This document shows positions 23,880-32,903 of a DNA stretch of 43,051 nucleotides, piece by piece. A program made the translations under genes and the position numbers. Positions within the stretch are counted from its first letter, which is position 1, and the number at the start of each line of letters is the position of its first letter. Location: NCBI RefSeq assembly GCF_050459865.1, contig NZ_JBCMNM010000025.1, forward strand, positions 1 to 43,051. Reading direction: 5' to 3'. The DNA comes from Rummeliibacillus pycnus_B (GTDB taxonomy: Bacteria; Bacillota; Bacilli; Bacillales_A; Planococcaceae). Below the pieces are notes generated by a model. It had not been told where the DNA came from. It worked only from the letters and a program-made list of their open reading frames with translations, and searched no databases.

Positions 23880-23922
23880 GGTCACCATGGGTAATTATTT
23901 GCTTATGATGGCCATTTTTTTT
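23880..23922 (+). terminator. Terminator of the ytpA-like gene
   Basis: Stem GGTCACCAT/ATGATGGCC with wobble pairs, then T8. Confidence 0.65.
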
Positions 23923-24134
23923 ATCTAACCGTTAGTATTAAATGAATAAAAATACTATTTTTGTTGATTTTATTAATTGTTTCTCAGTCATAATATGTCA
24001 TTAAGTTGATAGTTGTTAGACCTCAATGTATTGCTACCAGTGTACAAAAAAACAAAATGTGAACGAAAATAATCGTAAAAATAAAATCATGCCTATTTTA
24101 AGCCGTTTCAATAATGAATTAAATGATGAAAAAT

Positions 24135-24177
24135 GTCACAATGTCCTTGTGGAAAATACATATTGTGACGATTTTTT
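24135..24177 (+). promoter_or_regulatory. Inverted repeat with T run, terminator-like, before the symporter promoter
   Basis: GTCACAAT (24135-24142) and ATTGTGAC (24162-24169) with further GT/AC pairing inside, then T6. It may be a second terminator of the upstream unit or a regulator site. The rest of 23923-24134 holds nothing recognisable. Confidence 0.4.
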
Positions 24178-24188
24178 GTCAAAATGAA

Positions 24189-24216
24189 TTGTAAACGGTT
24201 ACAACAGGTGCATAAT
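24189..24216 (+). promoter_or_regulatory. Promoter with overlapping CcpA (cre) site for the first AGCS symporter
   Basis: TGTAAACGGTTACA at 24190-24203 fits the cre consensus TGWAANCGNTNWCA at every position. It overlaps a TTGTAA -35 box (24189-24194); CATAAT follows at 24211-24216 after 16 bases. Carbon catabolite repression is expected. Confidence 0.65.
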
Positions 24217-24344
24217 ATAAAAGGTTTATTTTAAAATAAATAACAGTGTAATATAATAAAAAAATAATATTTTAATAGAATTTTTAAACTCTTTTGAATT
24301 TTTTATTTTATGTTTTGAAATTCAACATGATGGGAGACAACAAG

Positions 24345-25790
24345 ATGAAAACCTTTATTGATGGTCTTTACAATATTTTATGGGGCCCATGGATGATATA
24401 CGGTATCTTGATAGTGGGTCTGATTTTCACGATCTTAACGAAGGGTGTACAAGTCAGATTTTTAAAAGATATGTTCGGTCAAATTTTCCACGGTAAAAAA
24501 TCAGAGGCGGGTGTTTCTTCATTCCAAGCTATGACGATGGCATTATCTGGTCGTATTGGTACAGGGAATATCGCCGGTACAGCAACAGCAATTGCGTTTG
24601 GCGGACCAGGTGCTGTGTTCTGGATGTGGGTGACTGCTTTCATTGGTGCAGCTACAGCATATGTTGAGTCAACACTTGCTCAAATATATAAAGAAAAAAA
24701 GAATGGTGAGTATCGAGGTGGTCCTGCTTATTATATTCACCATTTTACAGGTAAAAAATGGTTAGGTATGATTTTTGCTATTGCAGCATTAATCGCAATG
24801 TCAATTCTTCAACCAACTGTACAAGCTAATGCAATTGCCGATGCGATGAATACTGCATTCCATATTCCACATTGGGTATCAGGGTTAGTTGTTTGTCTTA
24901 TTCTGGGTACAATTGTTGTAGGTGGAGTTAAGCGTATTGCGAACGCAGCATCTGTTATCGTACCATTTATGGCAATAAGCTATATCTTAGTTGCTGCCAT
25001 TATCATTATTATGAATATCGATCAAGTGCCAGCAGTATTTGGGTTAATTTTCCGAAGTGCATTTGGTGCTGAGAAAATATTTAGTGGTATTCTTGGTGCA
25101 GCGATTGCATGGGGGGTTAAACGTGGTATTTATGCTAACGAAGCTGGTCAAGGAACAGGTCCTCATTCAGCAGCAGCTGCTGAAGTATCTCATCCGGTAA
25201 AACAAGGTTTAGTACAAGCAGCTTCTGTGTACTTGGATACATTCCTAGTTTGTACAGCAACAGCATTCATGATTTTATTTACGGGTATGTATAATGTACA
25301 ACTTGATAATGGTACCGGTAAATTTATCGTCGAAAATATTCCAGGAATTGATGCAGGTACAGCTTATACTCAAGCAGCTGTAGATGCAGCATTCCCAATC
25401 GGTGGATTTGGAGCAGCCTTTGTAGCCATTGCATTATTTTTCTTTGCTTTCACTACAACCATGGCTTACTACTATATTGCAGAAACAAATGTAGCATTCC
25501 TATTTGATGGTAAGAAACAAAAACTAGCGATTCGAGCAGTACAAGTATTAATTATATTAGCAACATACTTCGGTGCAGTAAGAACATCTGAATCAGCATG
25601 GACACTTGGTGATATAGGTCTTGGAATTATGGTATGGGTAAATATCATTTCACTGATTTTCTTAGTAAAACCGACGCTTATTGCGCTCAAGGACTATGAA
25701 CAGCAGAAAAAAGCTGGCAAAGAACCAGAGTTTGATCCTGTGAAACTAGGAATTAAAAATGCTACTTTTTGGGAAGAAAGAATTAAATAA
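24345..25790 (+). CDS. Alanine/glycine:cation symporter (AGCS family), copy 1
   Basis: A 481-residue sodium- or proton-coupled symporter of the AgcS/AlsT family. It opens with ILWGPWMIYGILIVGL, carries the signature FQAMTMALSGRIGTGNIAGTATAIAFGGPGAVFWMW (residues about 60-100) and the late GVKRGIYANEAGQGTGPHSAAAAEVSHP. It brings alanine, glycine or glutamine into the cell. ATG 24345 follows GGGAG with a nine-base spacer; an earlier in-frame ATG at 24294 has none. A cre site overlaps the promoter. A paralogue follows at 26151 but behind its own terminator and promoter. Confidence 0.95.
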   Translation: MKTFIDGLYNILWGPWMIYGILIVGLIFTILTKGVQVRFLKDMFGQIFHGKKSEAGVSSFQAMTMALSGRIGTGNIAGTATAIAFGGPGAVFWMWVTAFIGAATAYVESTLAQIYKEKKNGEYRGGPAYYIHHFTGKKWLGMIFAIAALIAMSILQPTVQANAIADAMNTAFHIPHWVSGLVVCLILGTIVVGGVKRIANAASVIVPFMAISYILVAAIIIIMNIDQVPAVFGLIFRSAFGAEKIFSGILGAAIAWGVKRGIYANEAGQGTGPHSAAAAEVSHPVKQGLVQAASVYLDTFLVCTATAFMILFTGMYNVQLDNGTGKFIVENIPGIDAGTAYTQAAVDAAFPIGGFGAAFVAIALFFFAFTTTMAYYYIAETNVAFLFDGKKQKLAIRAVQVLIILATYFGAVRTSESAWTLGDIGLGIMVWVNIISLIFLVKPTLIALKDYEQQKKAGKEPEFDPVKLGIKNATFWEERIK

Positions 25791-25913
25791 TAATATTTCT
25801 TACTCTATCAATTTTTATCGTTTTTTCTTGATATGTCTTAAGATTATATTTTGTGAACAGTTAGAAAAGAAGTTAGTAGTAACTTCAAGATTCTTGCTAA
25901 AAAACGAATAAGA

Positions 25914-25953
25914 AAGGCCCCGGACATAGCTTTGCTGTAGAAGGGGCTTTTTT
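25914..25953 (+). terminator. Terminator of AGCS copy 1
   Basis: Stem with outer GCCCC/GGGGC and inner CATAGC/GCTGTA, then T6. Confidence 0.85.
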
Positions 25954-26088
25954 GGTTCGCGGAAAGGGAGAGGTTTCTCCTATCCCAATTCACAAATGGA
26001 TTCTTTAGAAAATAGCTTTTCATTCAGACGAATACCCATCAATCAACTTCTAAAAATTTCTAAAAATATTATATTTTTAATATTATTA

Positions 26089-26117
26089 TTGAAATAAATT
26101 ACAATTTAGAATATATT
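26089..26117 (+). promoter_or_regulatory. Predicted promoter of AGCS copy 2
   Basis: TTGAAA (26089-26094), 17-base spacer, TATATT (26112-26117), 33 bases before the start codon. Confidence 0.65.
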
Positions 26118-26150
26118 GAATTATGAAACAATTCAGAAAAGGGGTATTAT

Positions 26151-27644
26151 ATGGAGAAAATTGTCACGTTTATAAATGAAATTCTATGGGGTCCGTGGAT
26201 GATTTATGGTATTTTACTAGTTGGATTATTCTTCTCGATTATCATGAAATTTCCACAAGTACGATTTATAAAAGACATGGTTGTACTAATGTTTAAAGGG
26301 GAAAAATCTGAAAAGGGGATTTCATCTTTCCAGGCTTTATCGATTGCTTTATCTGGTCGTGTAGGGACTGGTAATATTGCTGGAACTGCAACAGCAATCG
26401 CGTTTGGTGGACCTGGAGCAGTATTTTGGATGTGGGCAATTGCATTTATCGGATCTGCTACAGCCTATATCGAATCAACTTTAGGACAAATTTATAAAGA
26501 AGAACATGATGACCAATATCGTGGAGGTCCAGCTTACTACTTGGAGAAAGGTACTGGTAAGAAATGGGCAGGCATAGTATTTGCAGTAGCAGCTTTAATC
26601 GCTATGGCAGCTTTAATGCCAGGGATACAATCAAATGCCATTTCAGATGCTGTGCATAATGCATTCGGTATTACACCATGGATTACGGGATTAGTTGTTA
26701 CAGCTCTTTTAGCAGTTATTATTATTGGTGGTGTTAAATCGATTGCAACCGTAGCACAATATGTTGTACCGTTTATGGCAATTTTTTATATGCTTATGGC
26801 ATTTATTATTATTTTTATGAATATCAGTGAAGTACCACATGTAATCAAACTAATTTTTGAAAATGCATTTGCATTAGATTCTACTTTTGGTGGAATGATT
26901 GGTGCAGCGATTGCATGGGGTGTTAAACGTGGTGTCTATTCTAACGAAGCTGGACAAGGAACAGGTGCACATGCTGCATCTGCTGCAGAAGTTTCGCATC
27001 CAGCTAAACAAGGGCTTGTACAAGCAGCATCAGTTTATATCGATACGTTATTAGTTTGTTCTGCTACTGCATTTATGGTTTTATTCTCAGGGACATATAA
27101 TGTATTCGATGAAGCGAAAGAAAAATTCGTGTTTTTAGGTAAGTTTGGTTCAGGTACTGTTGCAGAACAAGTATCTGCGGGGTCTGCATATACGCAATTC
27201 GCAGTTGACCATGCATTCCCAGGCTTTGGTTCTGGCTTTGTAGCGGTTGCCTTATTCTTCTTTGCATTTACAACAATCATGGCTTATTACTATATTGCAG
27301 AAACAAATATTGCATATTTGTTTAAAGGACGATCACAAGTTGTAGCTACATGGATTACTAGAATCATATTCTTAGGGGCAAACTTCTATGGATCTTATAA
27401 AGCATCCACTTTTGCATGGGCGCTAGGTGATGTAGGCTTAGGTTTGATGGTATGGGTTAACGTAATAGGTATTCTTGTTATTATGAAACCTGCATTATTA
27501 GCTCTGAAAGATTACGAGAAACAGAAAAAAGAAGGCAAGGATCCTGTCTTCAATCCAGAACAACTAGGAATTAAAAACGCAGATTTCTGGGTGGAATATA
27601 ATAAGAATAATCACGATGAAAAGAAAAAACTAGGGGCATCTTAA
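26151..27644 (+). CDS. Alanine/glycine:cation symporter (AGCS family), copy 2
   Basis: A 497-residue paralogue of the preceding symporter, with the same opening (ILWGPWMIYGILLVGL), signature block and GVKRGVYSNEAGQGTGAHAASAAEVSHP. It differs by a longer loop around residues 320-350 (DEAKEKFVFLGKFGSGTVAEQ) and a charged tail ending KKKLGAS. AAAAGGGG precedes ATG 26151. Its own promoter lacks an evident cre site, so the two copies are likely used under different conditions. The stop codon lies in the loop of the terminator. Confidence 0.95.
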   Translation: MEKIVTFINEILWGPWMIYGILLVGLFFSIIMKFPQVRFIKDMVVLMFKGEKSEKGISSFQALSIALSGRVGTGNIAGTATAIAFGGPGAVFWMWAIAFIGSATAYIESTLGQIYKEEHDDQYRGGPAYYLEKGTGKKWAGIVFAVAALIAMAALMPGIQSNAISDAVHNAFGITPWITGLVVTALLAVIIIGGVKSIATVAQYVVPFMAIFYMLMAFIIIFMNISEVPHVIKLIFENAFALDSTFGGMIGAAIAWGVKRGVYSNEAGQGTGAHAASAAEVSHPAKQGLVQAASVYIDTLLVCSATAFMVLFSGTYNVFDEAKEKFVFLGKFGSGTVAEQVSAGSAYTQFAVDHAFPGFGSGFVAVALFFFAFTTIMAYYYIAETNIAYLFKGRSQVVATWITRIIFLGANFYGSYKASTFAWALGDVGLGLMVWVNVIGILVIMKPALLALKDYEKQKKEGKDPVFNPEQLGIKNADFWVEYNKNNHDEKKKLGAS

Positions 27645-27659
27645 TGCTCCTAGTTTTTT
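27624..27659. terminator. Bidirectional terminator between AGCS copy 2 and bpsB
   Basis: Stem AAAAAACTAGG.GCAT/ATGC.CCTAGTTTTTT; the symporter stop codon sits in the loop. Confidence 0.9.
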
Positions 27660-27672
27660 CAATATGCATCTA

Positions 27673-28215
27673 TTAATGCTCTAATCTCTCACTGTTTTTA
27701 AATATACTTTTTAATGCAGCTTCTTCAGCAGGAATTCGAATAAGCATCATAACCATATTCAAAATCGTAAACAAAGCAGCTGTTAAATTAGCCTGGAAAA
27801 TTAACGGTATGATAGCAATCTCTAAAGCTACAATCAAATAGTTTGGGTGTGGTAACCATTTATATGGCCCCTTCTTTACTAAATTTGCATTCGGCAGTAC
27901 TATGATTTTCGTATTCCAAAAATGCCCCAATGACTTAATAGCCCAGACACGACCTATTTGTAATATCAAAAAGAAACCGAGTAACCATATCCATATTGGA
28001 CTGAGTGCAAAGCCTTTTATTAAATTTTCAATCAGTAAACTAAACAAAAATGATACATGTAGTAATACGATAAAGGGATAATGCGATTGACCAAATTCAA
28101 TTGCACCGCGTTCTTTCATATAATGTTCATTAGCTCTAGCAATACGTAACTCTACAATTCTTTGAAGACAAATGATTGCAAAAACAATGATAAATAAAAT
28201 GTTTAGCCCTCCCAC
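27673..28215 (-). CDS. bpsB: Isoprenylcysteine carboxyl methyltransferase-family protein BpsB (YpbQ)
   Basis: A 180-residue membrane methyltransferase of the ICMT type with five hydrophobic helices and the late signature GPYKWLPHPNYLIVALE, the S-adenosylmethionine-binding region. In Bacillus subtilis BpsB methylates alkylpyrones made by BpsA. The gene overlaps bpsA by 13 bases. The called start is GTG 28215, which has no ribosome site; GGGAGG at the bpsA end is instead placed seven bases before an in-frame ATT at 28200, so the real start may be that ATT. Confidence 0.88.
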   Translation of the reverse strand: MGGLNILFIIVFAIICLQRIVELRIARANEHYMKERGAIEFGQSHYPFIVLLHVSFLFSLLIENLIKGFALSPIWIWLLGFFLILQIGRVWAIKSLGHFWNTKIIVLPNANLVKKGPYKWLPHPNYLIVALEIAIIPLIFQANLTAALFTILNMVMMLIRIPAEEAALKSIFKNSERLEH

Positions 28216-29273
28216 TCTAGTAAAACTAATTCACCGCTAAATCCAGGACCTAATGAGGCCATGATTCCTAGTTCGCCACTTTCTGGTTTTTGTTGCATAA
28301 CATGCTTTAAAACATAAAGCACTGTTGGTGAGGACATATTGCCATGCTGTTGTAGAATGAAAGAACTTGGTGCAAGTAATTCTTTTGAAAGCCCCAAAGC
28401 TGTTTCGTAGGCGGCAAGCACTTTTTTTCCTCCAGGATGAGCAATAAATCGGTTGATATTTGTTATTGATTGTTCATTTTTTTGAAGAAAACTTTTTAAA
28501 AATGGAGTAAACCATTTTTCAATAATGCTAGGAATACTTTTAGAGAAAATGACGTGAAGGCCGTTATCTTCAATACGCCATCCCATCACATCCTCTGAAT
28601 TTGGTAGTAGTCTGGAAGCTGTTGCTTTTATAGAGGGTAACGCGTTCCTACTGGATAACTTCACTTGGTCACCACTTACCAAAACACAAGCGACCCCATC
28701 TCCAAATAGTGAAGTACCGATAAAGTTACTTTTGTTCATATCTCCTGGTTGAAAGGTAAGACTACATAATTCAAGACAGATAATTAATACTAAAGCTTCT
28801 GGATGTGCTAAACAATAATCATTTGCTCTACTAATTCCTGCTGCACCGCCACCACAACCAAGGCCCCATATAGGAATGCGCACGACATCCTCTGAAAATG
28901 ATAGCTGGTTCATTAACCGTGCCTCAATACTTGGAGTTGAAATACCTGTTGTAGAAACAAATATTATCGCATCAATATCTGTAATCTCTACATCAGAAAC
29001 TTCTGCCAAACAATCTTGAATGACTCGAACACCATACTCTGTTGCCAATTCAATATATAAATCATTTCTTTCAGAAAAGGAATGATCTTCTTTGTACCAT
29101 TCAATAGGCATGGCCAACTGTCTATTTAGAATCTCGCCATTCTTAAAAACTTTTAAATATCGTTCAAGTCTCGCCATTTTCCCATTGAAAAGTTGATGAA
29201 TAAATTCTTCAGCTTGATCCTGAGGAACTTGATGAGAGGGGGAATATGTACTAACTGCATGTATCTTTGGCAT
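28203..29273 (-). CDS. bpsA: Type III polyketide synthase BpsA
   Basis: A 356-residue chalcone-synthase-like enzyme. The triad is complete: Cys140 in WGLGCGGGAAG, His279 in IAHPGGKKV, Asn312 in QQHGNMSSPT. BpsA extends fatty acyl-CoA with malonyl-CoA to alkylpyrones and alkylresorcinols, membrane lipids of Bacillus. The following bpsB supplies the methyl ether. ATG 29273 lies after a GGGG site. The pair is one operon that ends at the shared terminator at 27624-27659. Confidence 0.95.
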   Translation of the reverse strand: MPKIHAVSTYSPSHQVPQDQAEEFIHQLFNGKMARLERYLKVFKNGEILNRQLAMPIEWYKEDHSFSERNDLYIELATEYGVRVIQDCLAEVSDVEITDIDAIIFVSTTGISTPSIEARLMNQLSFSEDVVRIPIWGLGCGGGAAGISRANDYCLAHPEALVLIICLELCSLTFQPGDMNKSNFIGTSLFGDGVACVLVSGDQVKLSSRNALPSIKATASRLLPNSEDVMGWRIEDNGLHVIFSKSIPSIIEKWFTPFLKSFLQKNEQSITNINRFIAHPGGKKVLAAYETALGLSKELLAPSSFILQQHGNMSSPTVLYVLKHVMQQKPESGELGIMASLGPGFSGELVLLEWEG

Positions 29274-29404
29274 AGATTTTTAAGCCCCTTTTTAAATATG
29301 ATGTTATTAGTCTATACATCTATGTTTAATAATATTCCGGGAAAAGTAGAGTTTGAGGTTCATTCTTTCAATGGTGAATAGTGATATAAACGAAAACAAT
29401 GCAT

Positions 29405-29439
29405 AAAAAAGGCACCTTAAATGAATGATTTAAGGTACC
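29405..29439 (-). terminator. Terminator of the ytqAB operon
   Basis: Minus strand stem GG.ACCTTAAAT/ATTTAAGGT.CC then T6. Confidence 0.88.
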
Positions 29440-29458
29440 TAGAAAGCTAAAGTTTATG

Positions 29459-30028
29459 TTATAGTTCCTTCATTTTTTCAAGTGCAATGATAAATGGAGG
29501 GTCATTTTTTTGATTGATAAATTCATATCTCAATACATGTACTTTTTTCTGTGGTAAATTGCTGACATATTCAATTACTTGATTACGCTCTTCTTTACCG
29601 CCTTCGTGTCCATAGTAGACTACTAATACAATCATGCCACCTACTTTTACTAAACCCAATAAACTTTCAATCGCTTTTAAGGTTGTATTAGGCTTTGTAA
29701 TAATATCGTGTTCACTACCTGGTAAATAGCCTAAATTGAAAATAGCAGCACTAATTCGTTCATTAATATAGTGGGCAACGTTTTCGTGACCGTCTAAAAT
29801 GACGGATACACGTTCGGATAAACCTTCTTCATGTAAACGATTCTTTGTAGAATTTACTGCTTGCTGTTGTACGTCAAATGCATACACATGGCCCTTTTCA
29901 CCAACTAGTTGAGCAAGAAAAACAGTATCATAGCCGTTACCAGCAGTTGCATCTACGACAACATCACCTTCTTCTACCGTTTGTCGCAGAAGAAATTGTG
30001 CGTATTGTAAGACACGTTGTAATTTCAT
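29459..30028 (-). CDS. ytqB: tRNA wobble-uridine methyltransferase YtqB (MnmM-type)
   Basis: A 189-residue class I methyltransferase with motif I DATAGNGYDTVFLAQLVG, then VYAFDVQ, and FNLGYLPGSEHDI in place of the catalytic motif. This is the YtqB family. As I recall, Bacillus YtqB was shown to be the methyltransferase (MnmM) that finishes 5-methylaminomethyl-2-thiouridine at tRNA position 34. It overlaps ytqA by four bases (ATGA-type junction), so the two are translated together. Confidence 0.92.
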   Translation of the reverse strand: MKLQRVLQYAQFLLRQTVEEGDVVVDATAGNGYDTVFLAQLVGEKGHVYAFDVQQQAVNSTKNRLHEEGLSERVSVILDGHENVAHYINERISAAIFNLGYLPGSEHDIITKPNTTLKAIESLLGLVKVGGMIVLVVYYGHEGGKEERNQVIEYVSNLPQKKVHVLRYEFINQKNDPPFIIALEKMKEL

Positions 30029-30996
30029 TTTGTCTCAGCTTCTTCCGGTTTGTAGAATTTTCCTTGCCAGCTTCCGCGACGTTTCAACTCAGCATCAATA
30101 CCATTTAGTACTTCCCATTTATTGACTGACCACATTGGACCAATCATTAAGTCAATTGGTCCATCACCTGTAATACGTTGTACGACCATGTCAGGAGGGA
30201 TTACTTCTAATTGATCAGCTACTAAATTGATATAGGCATCTTTATCCATAAATTCAAGCATACCTTTTTCATACTGTTTAACAAGTGGAGTACCTTTCAA
30301 TAAATGAAGTAAATGGATTTTGATTGCTTGCACATCAAGTTTTGCTACTTCTCGAGCTGTTTCCATCATCATAGCGTAGTCTTCAAGAGGTAAGCCGTTG
30401 ATAATATGAGTGCATACACGAATGCCATGTTTGCGTAGTTTTTCTACACCTTCTACATAAGTTGCATAGTCATGTGCTCGGTTAATCAAATTAGCTGTAC
30501 GCTCATGAACCGTTTGTAATCCAAGTTCAACCCATAAATACGTACGTTCATTTAACTCGGCCAAATATTCAACAACATCATCTGGCAAACAGTCAGGGCG
30601 AGTTGCAATACTTAAACCCATAACACCCTCACAAGCAAGAGCTGCTTCAAATTTTTCTTTTAAAACAGGGAGAGGAGCATGTGTATTTGTATAAGCTTGG
30701 AAGTAGGCCATTGTTTTGCCGTCTTTCCATTTATGCTGCATTTTTTCTTTAATAATATCGAATTGAACAGGAATTGGGTCTACACGGTCTCCGGCAAAAT
30801 CTCCAGATCCTGCTGCACTACAGAAAGTGCAACCACCAAAAGCAACTGTACCATCACGGTTTGGACAATCAAAGCCTGCATCTAAGGCAACTTTATAAAC
30901 TTTACAACCAAATTCATCTCGTAAAAAGCGATTCCATGTATAATAACGTTTCCCATCAGAAGGAAATGGGAATTCATTGGTTTTAATATCTGTCAT
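30025..30996 (-). CDS. ytqA: Radical SAM protein YtqA (TIGR01212 family)
   Basis: A 323-residue radical SAM enzyme with the family cluster motif, Cys44, Cys56 and Cys59 in FDCPNRDGTVAFGGCTFCS. It continues with YFQAYTNTHAP, SIATRPDCLP and HIINGLPLE. It is the YtqA/YhcC group; with its partner YtqB it is thought to act in wobble-uridine modification of tRNA. ATG 30996 has GAGGAG seven bases away; the earlier in-frame TTG overlaps that site and is rejected. Confidence 0.93.
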   Translation of the reverse strand: MTDIKTNEFPFPSDGKRYYTWNRFLRDEFGCKVYKVALDAGFDCPNRDGTVAFGGCTFCSAAGSGDFAGDRVDPIPVQFDIIKEKMQHKWKDGKTMAYFQAYTNTHAPLPVLKEKFEAALACEGVMGLSIATRPDCLPDDVVEYLAELNERTYLWVELGLQTVHERTANLINRAHDYATYVEGVEKLRKHGIRVCTHIINGLPLEDYAMMMETAREVAKLDVQAIKIHLLHLLKGTPLVKQYEKGMLEFMDKDAYINLVADQLEVIPPDMVVQRITGDGPIDLMIGPMWSVNKWEVLNGIDAELKRRGSWQGKFYKPEEAETK

Positions 30997-31339
30997 AATT
31001 TCACTCCTCAACTTCCTATTCTATCACGGACTGGTAGAAGTCGACGAATACTTTGTCCCTTATTAATTAAAAGTCGAACTGTAGAGATTTTTGATAGATA
31101 CTCCGATTGTCCGCGGCTAGAGTGGTTGTGGGGTTACATTGTAATTCCGCGAATAGATTAATCCACGCTCACGGCAGCTTTATACTCGATAAAATGAATT
31201 GTAACCACGCTGATGACTATTTAAGTCGCCAAATTCAGATTATGAAAAATCTCCGTGAAGCTTTGAGATGAAAAAAGTATTTTGATTGATTTTTCACAGT
31301 ATTTGTTAATAAAAGAAAGTTAAATTTAACGAAATATGG

Positions 31340-31368
31340 TTGTAACTTTAACAAAAGGTTGTTACTAT
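31340..31368 (+). promoter_or_regulatory. Predicted promoter of yttB
   Basis: TTGTAA (31340-31345), 17-base spacer, TACTAT (31363-31368). A direct repeat GGTTGTAAC/GGTTGTTAC straddles it and could be a regulator site. Between 31012 and 31335 no gene or clear signal is seen. Confidence 0.5.
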
Positions 31369-31404
31369 TGCTTAGATATACGAAATAAAAATGGAGGACT
31401 AACA

Positions 31405-32586
31405 ATGCCTAAAAGTGTATGGTTGTTAATTATTGGGATGCTTGTCAATACGGTAGGCAACTCTTTTTTATGGCCATTAAATACAATTTATATGCACGAT
31501 CACCTTGGACAATCGCTTTCAATGGCTGGCCTTGTTCTTATGGGAAACGCTGCTGCCGGTGTAGTTGGAAATCTATTAGGTGGCTATGTATTTGATAAAT
31601 TTGGTGGTTATAAATCTATTATGATGGGAACGATTATTACCATCATTGGATTAATATGCCTAGTTATTTGGCATGATTGGCCACAATATGTTTGGTTTTT
31701 AACTTTAATTGGTTTCAGTGGAGGTATCGTCTTCCCGAGTATGTTCGCGATGGTCGGTACTGCTTGGCCAGAAGGCGGTCGAAAAGGATTTAATGCAATC
31801 TACCTTGCAACGAACTTAGGTGTGGCAATTGGTCCAGCACTTGCGGGAGTAGTAGCAAATAAAAGCTTTGATTATTTATTTATTGCGAATTTAATCATGT
31901 ATGTGGTGTTTTTCTTTATTGCTTTATCATATAAAAAAATTTCAACAGAAAACGAAATTGCTCCAAGCTCTGTTATTAGTGAAAGTGGAAAAGTAAAGAA
32001 TAGATCATCATTGTATGCATTAATTATTTTAGGAATCGGTTACCTAATAGGCTGGATGGTTTATACACAATGGACGACTACGATTTCATCATATACACAA
32101 GATCTTGGCATTTCGTTGAACCAATATAGTCTATTGTGGACTACAAATGGCTTATTAATTGTTTTGGGGCAACCACTTATCAGTCCAATTGTTAAGAAAA
32201 TGGGCGAGTTTTATAAAGGGCAAATTTTTATTGGAGTTACGATTTTTATCATTTCATTCTATGTTGTTAGTTTTGCAAGTACATTTAAAATGTTCCTTGT
32301 AGCAATGATAATTTTAACTTTTGGTGAAATGTTTGTTTGGCCAATTGTACCAACAATTGCTAGCAAGCTAGCACCAAAAGGAAGAGATGGTTTTTACCAA
32401 GGGTTGATTAATAGTTTTAGTGCGATTGGTAAAATGCTTGGACCATTTATTGGTGGTGTTTTAGCGGATCAGTATGGGATGAAAATAACGTTTTATGTGT
32501 TGATTATAATATTAGCAATCTCATTGATTCCTTATATGTTGTATGATCGACCTATGAAACAAAAAGAACAAGAAAGAAATATATAA
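31405..32586 (+). CDS. yttB: MFS transporter YttB
   Basis: A 393-residue, 12-helix carrier of the DHA1-type drug-efflux branch: helix 2-3 loop GYVFDKFGGYKSIMMG, the helix 4 arginine/glycine pattern GTAWPEGGRKGFNAIYLATNLGVAIGPAL, and ADQYGMKITF in the second half. It sits between ytqA and leuS as yttB does in Bacillus subtilis. ATG 31405 has GGAGG seven bases upstream; a frame 23 codons longer has no ribosome site. Ends at a terminator. Confidence 0.88.
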   Translation: MPKSVWLLIIGMLVNTVGNSFLWPLNTIYMHDHLGQSLSMAGLVLMGNAAAGVVGNLLGGYVFDKFGGYKSIMMGTIITIIGLICLVIWHDWPQYVWFLTLIGFSGGIVFPSMFAMVGTAWPEGGRKGFNAIYLATNLGVAIGPALAGVVANKSFDYLFIANLIMYVVFFFIALSYKKISTENEIAPSSVISESGKVKNRSSLYALIILGIGYLIGWMVYTQWTTTISSYTQDLGISLNQYSLLWTTNGLLIVLGQPLISPIVKKMGEFYKGQIFIGVTIFIISFYVVSFASTFKMFLVAMIILTFGEMFVWPIVPTIASKLAPKGRDGFYQGLINSFSAIGKMLGPFIGGVLADQYGMKITFYVLIIILAISLIPYMLYDRPMKQKEQERNI

Positions 32587-32596
32587 TTTTTTTACT

Positions 32597-32624
32597 AAAG
32601 GAGCTAAAAGAGGCTCCTTTTTTG
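32597..32624 (+). terminator. Terminator of yttB
   Basis: AAAGGAGC/GCTCCTTT stem then T run. Confidence 0.85.
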
Positions 32625-32639
32625 TATGCATAAAGAGGA

Positions 32640-32750
32640 TGTCCTTGCACTCCAGCAGAAAAACTAACTGCATAGCCCTCGCAATGATCGGCTTGCGAAT
32701 GAGGAGGCTTGGCGGTTATTCAGTGGAAATGGAGGGGGAGGAAACTAAAC
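32640..32750. repeat. Purine-rich repeat-like block
   Basis: A GC-richer, G-rich stretch with GATGAGGAGGCTTGGCGGTT-type order (here GAATGAGGAGGCTTGGCGG) and a TGGAAATGGAGGGGGAGG end. It resembles, loosely, intergenic repeats of Bacilli and includes the same GAGGAGGCT block as the left edge of the window. No gene between 32587 and 32903 apart from this. Confidence 0.35.
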
Positions 32751-32903
32751 AAATACGTTAGATGCTATAACATTATTTTTGACAATGTTGGAGCGAAAAG
32801 ATCATGAATGTTTTATTGAAAAGGTATGTACTAAAAAGAATTTCGCTTAAATTTGCAAGAAAATTCTGTCTTTGAGAGAATAATAGAAAAGGGGAGTGAT
32901 GGG

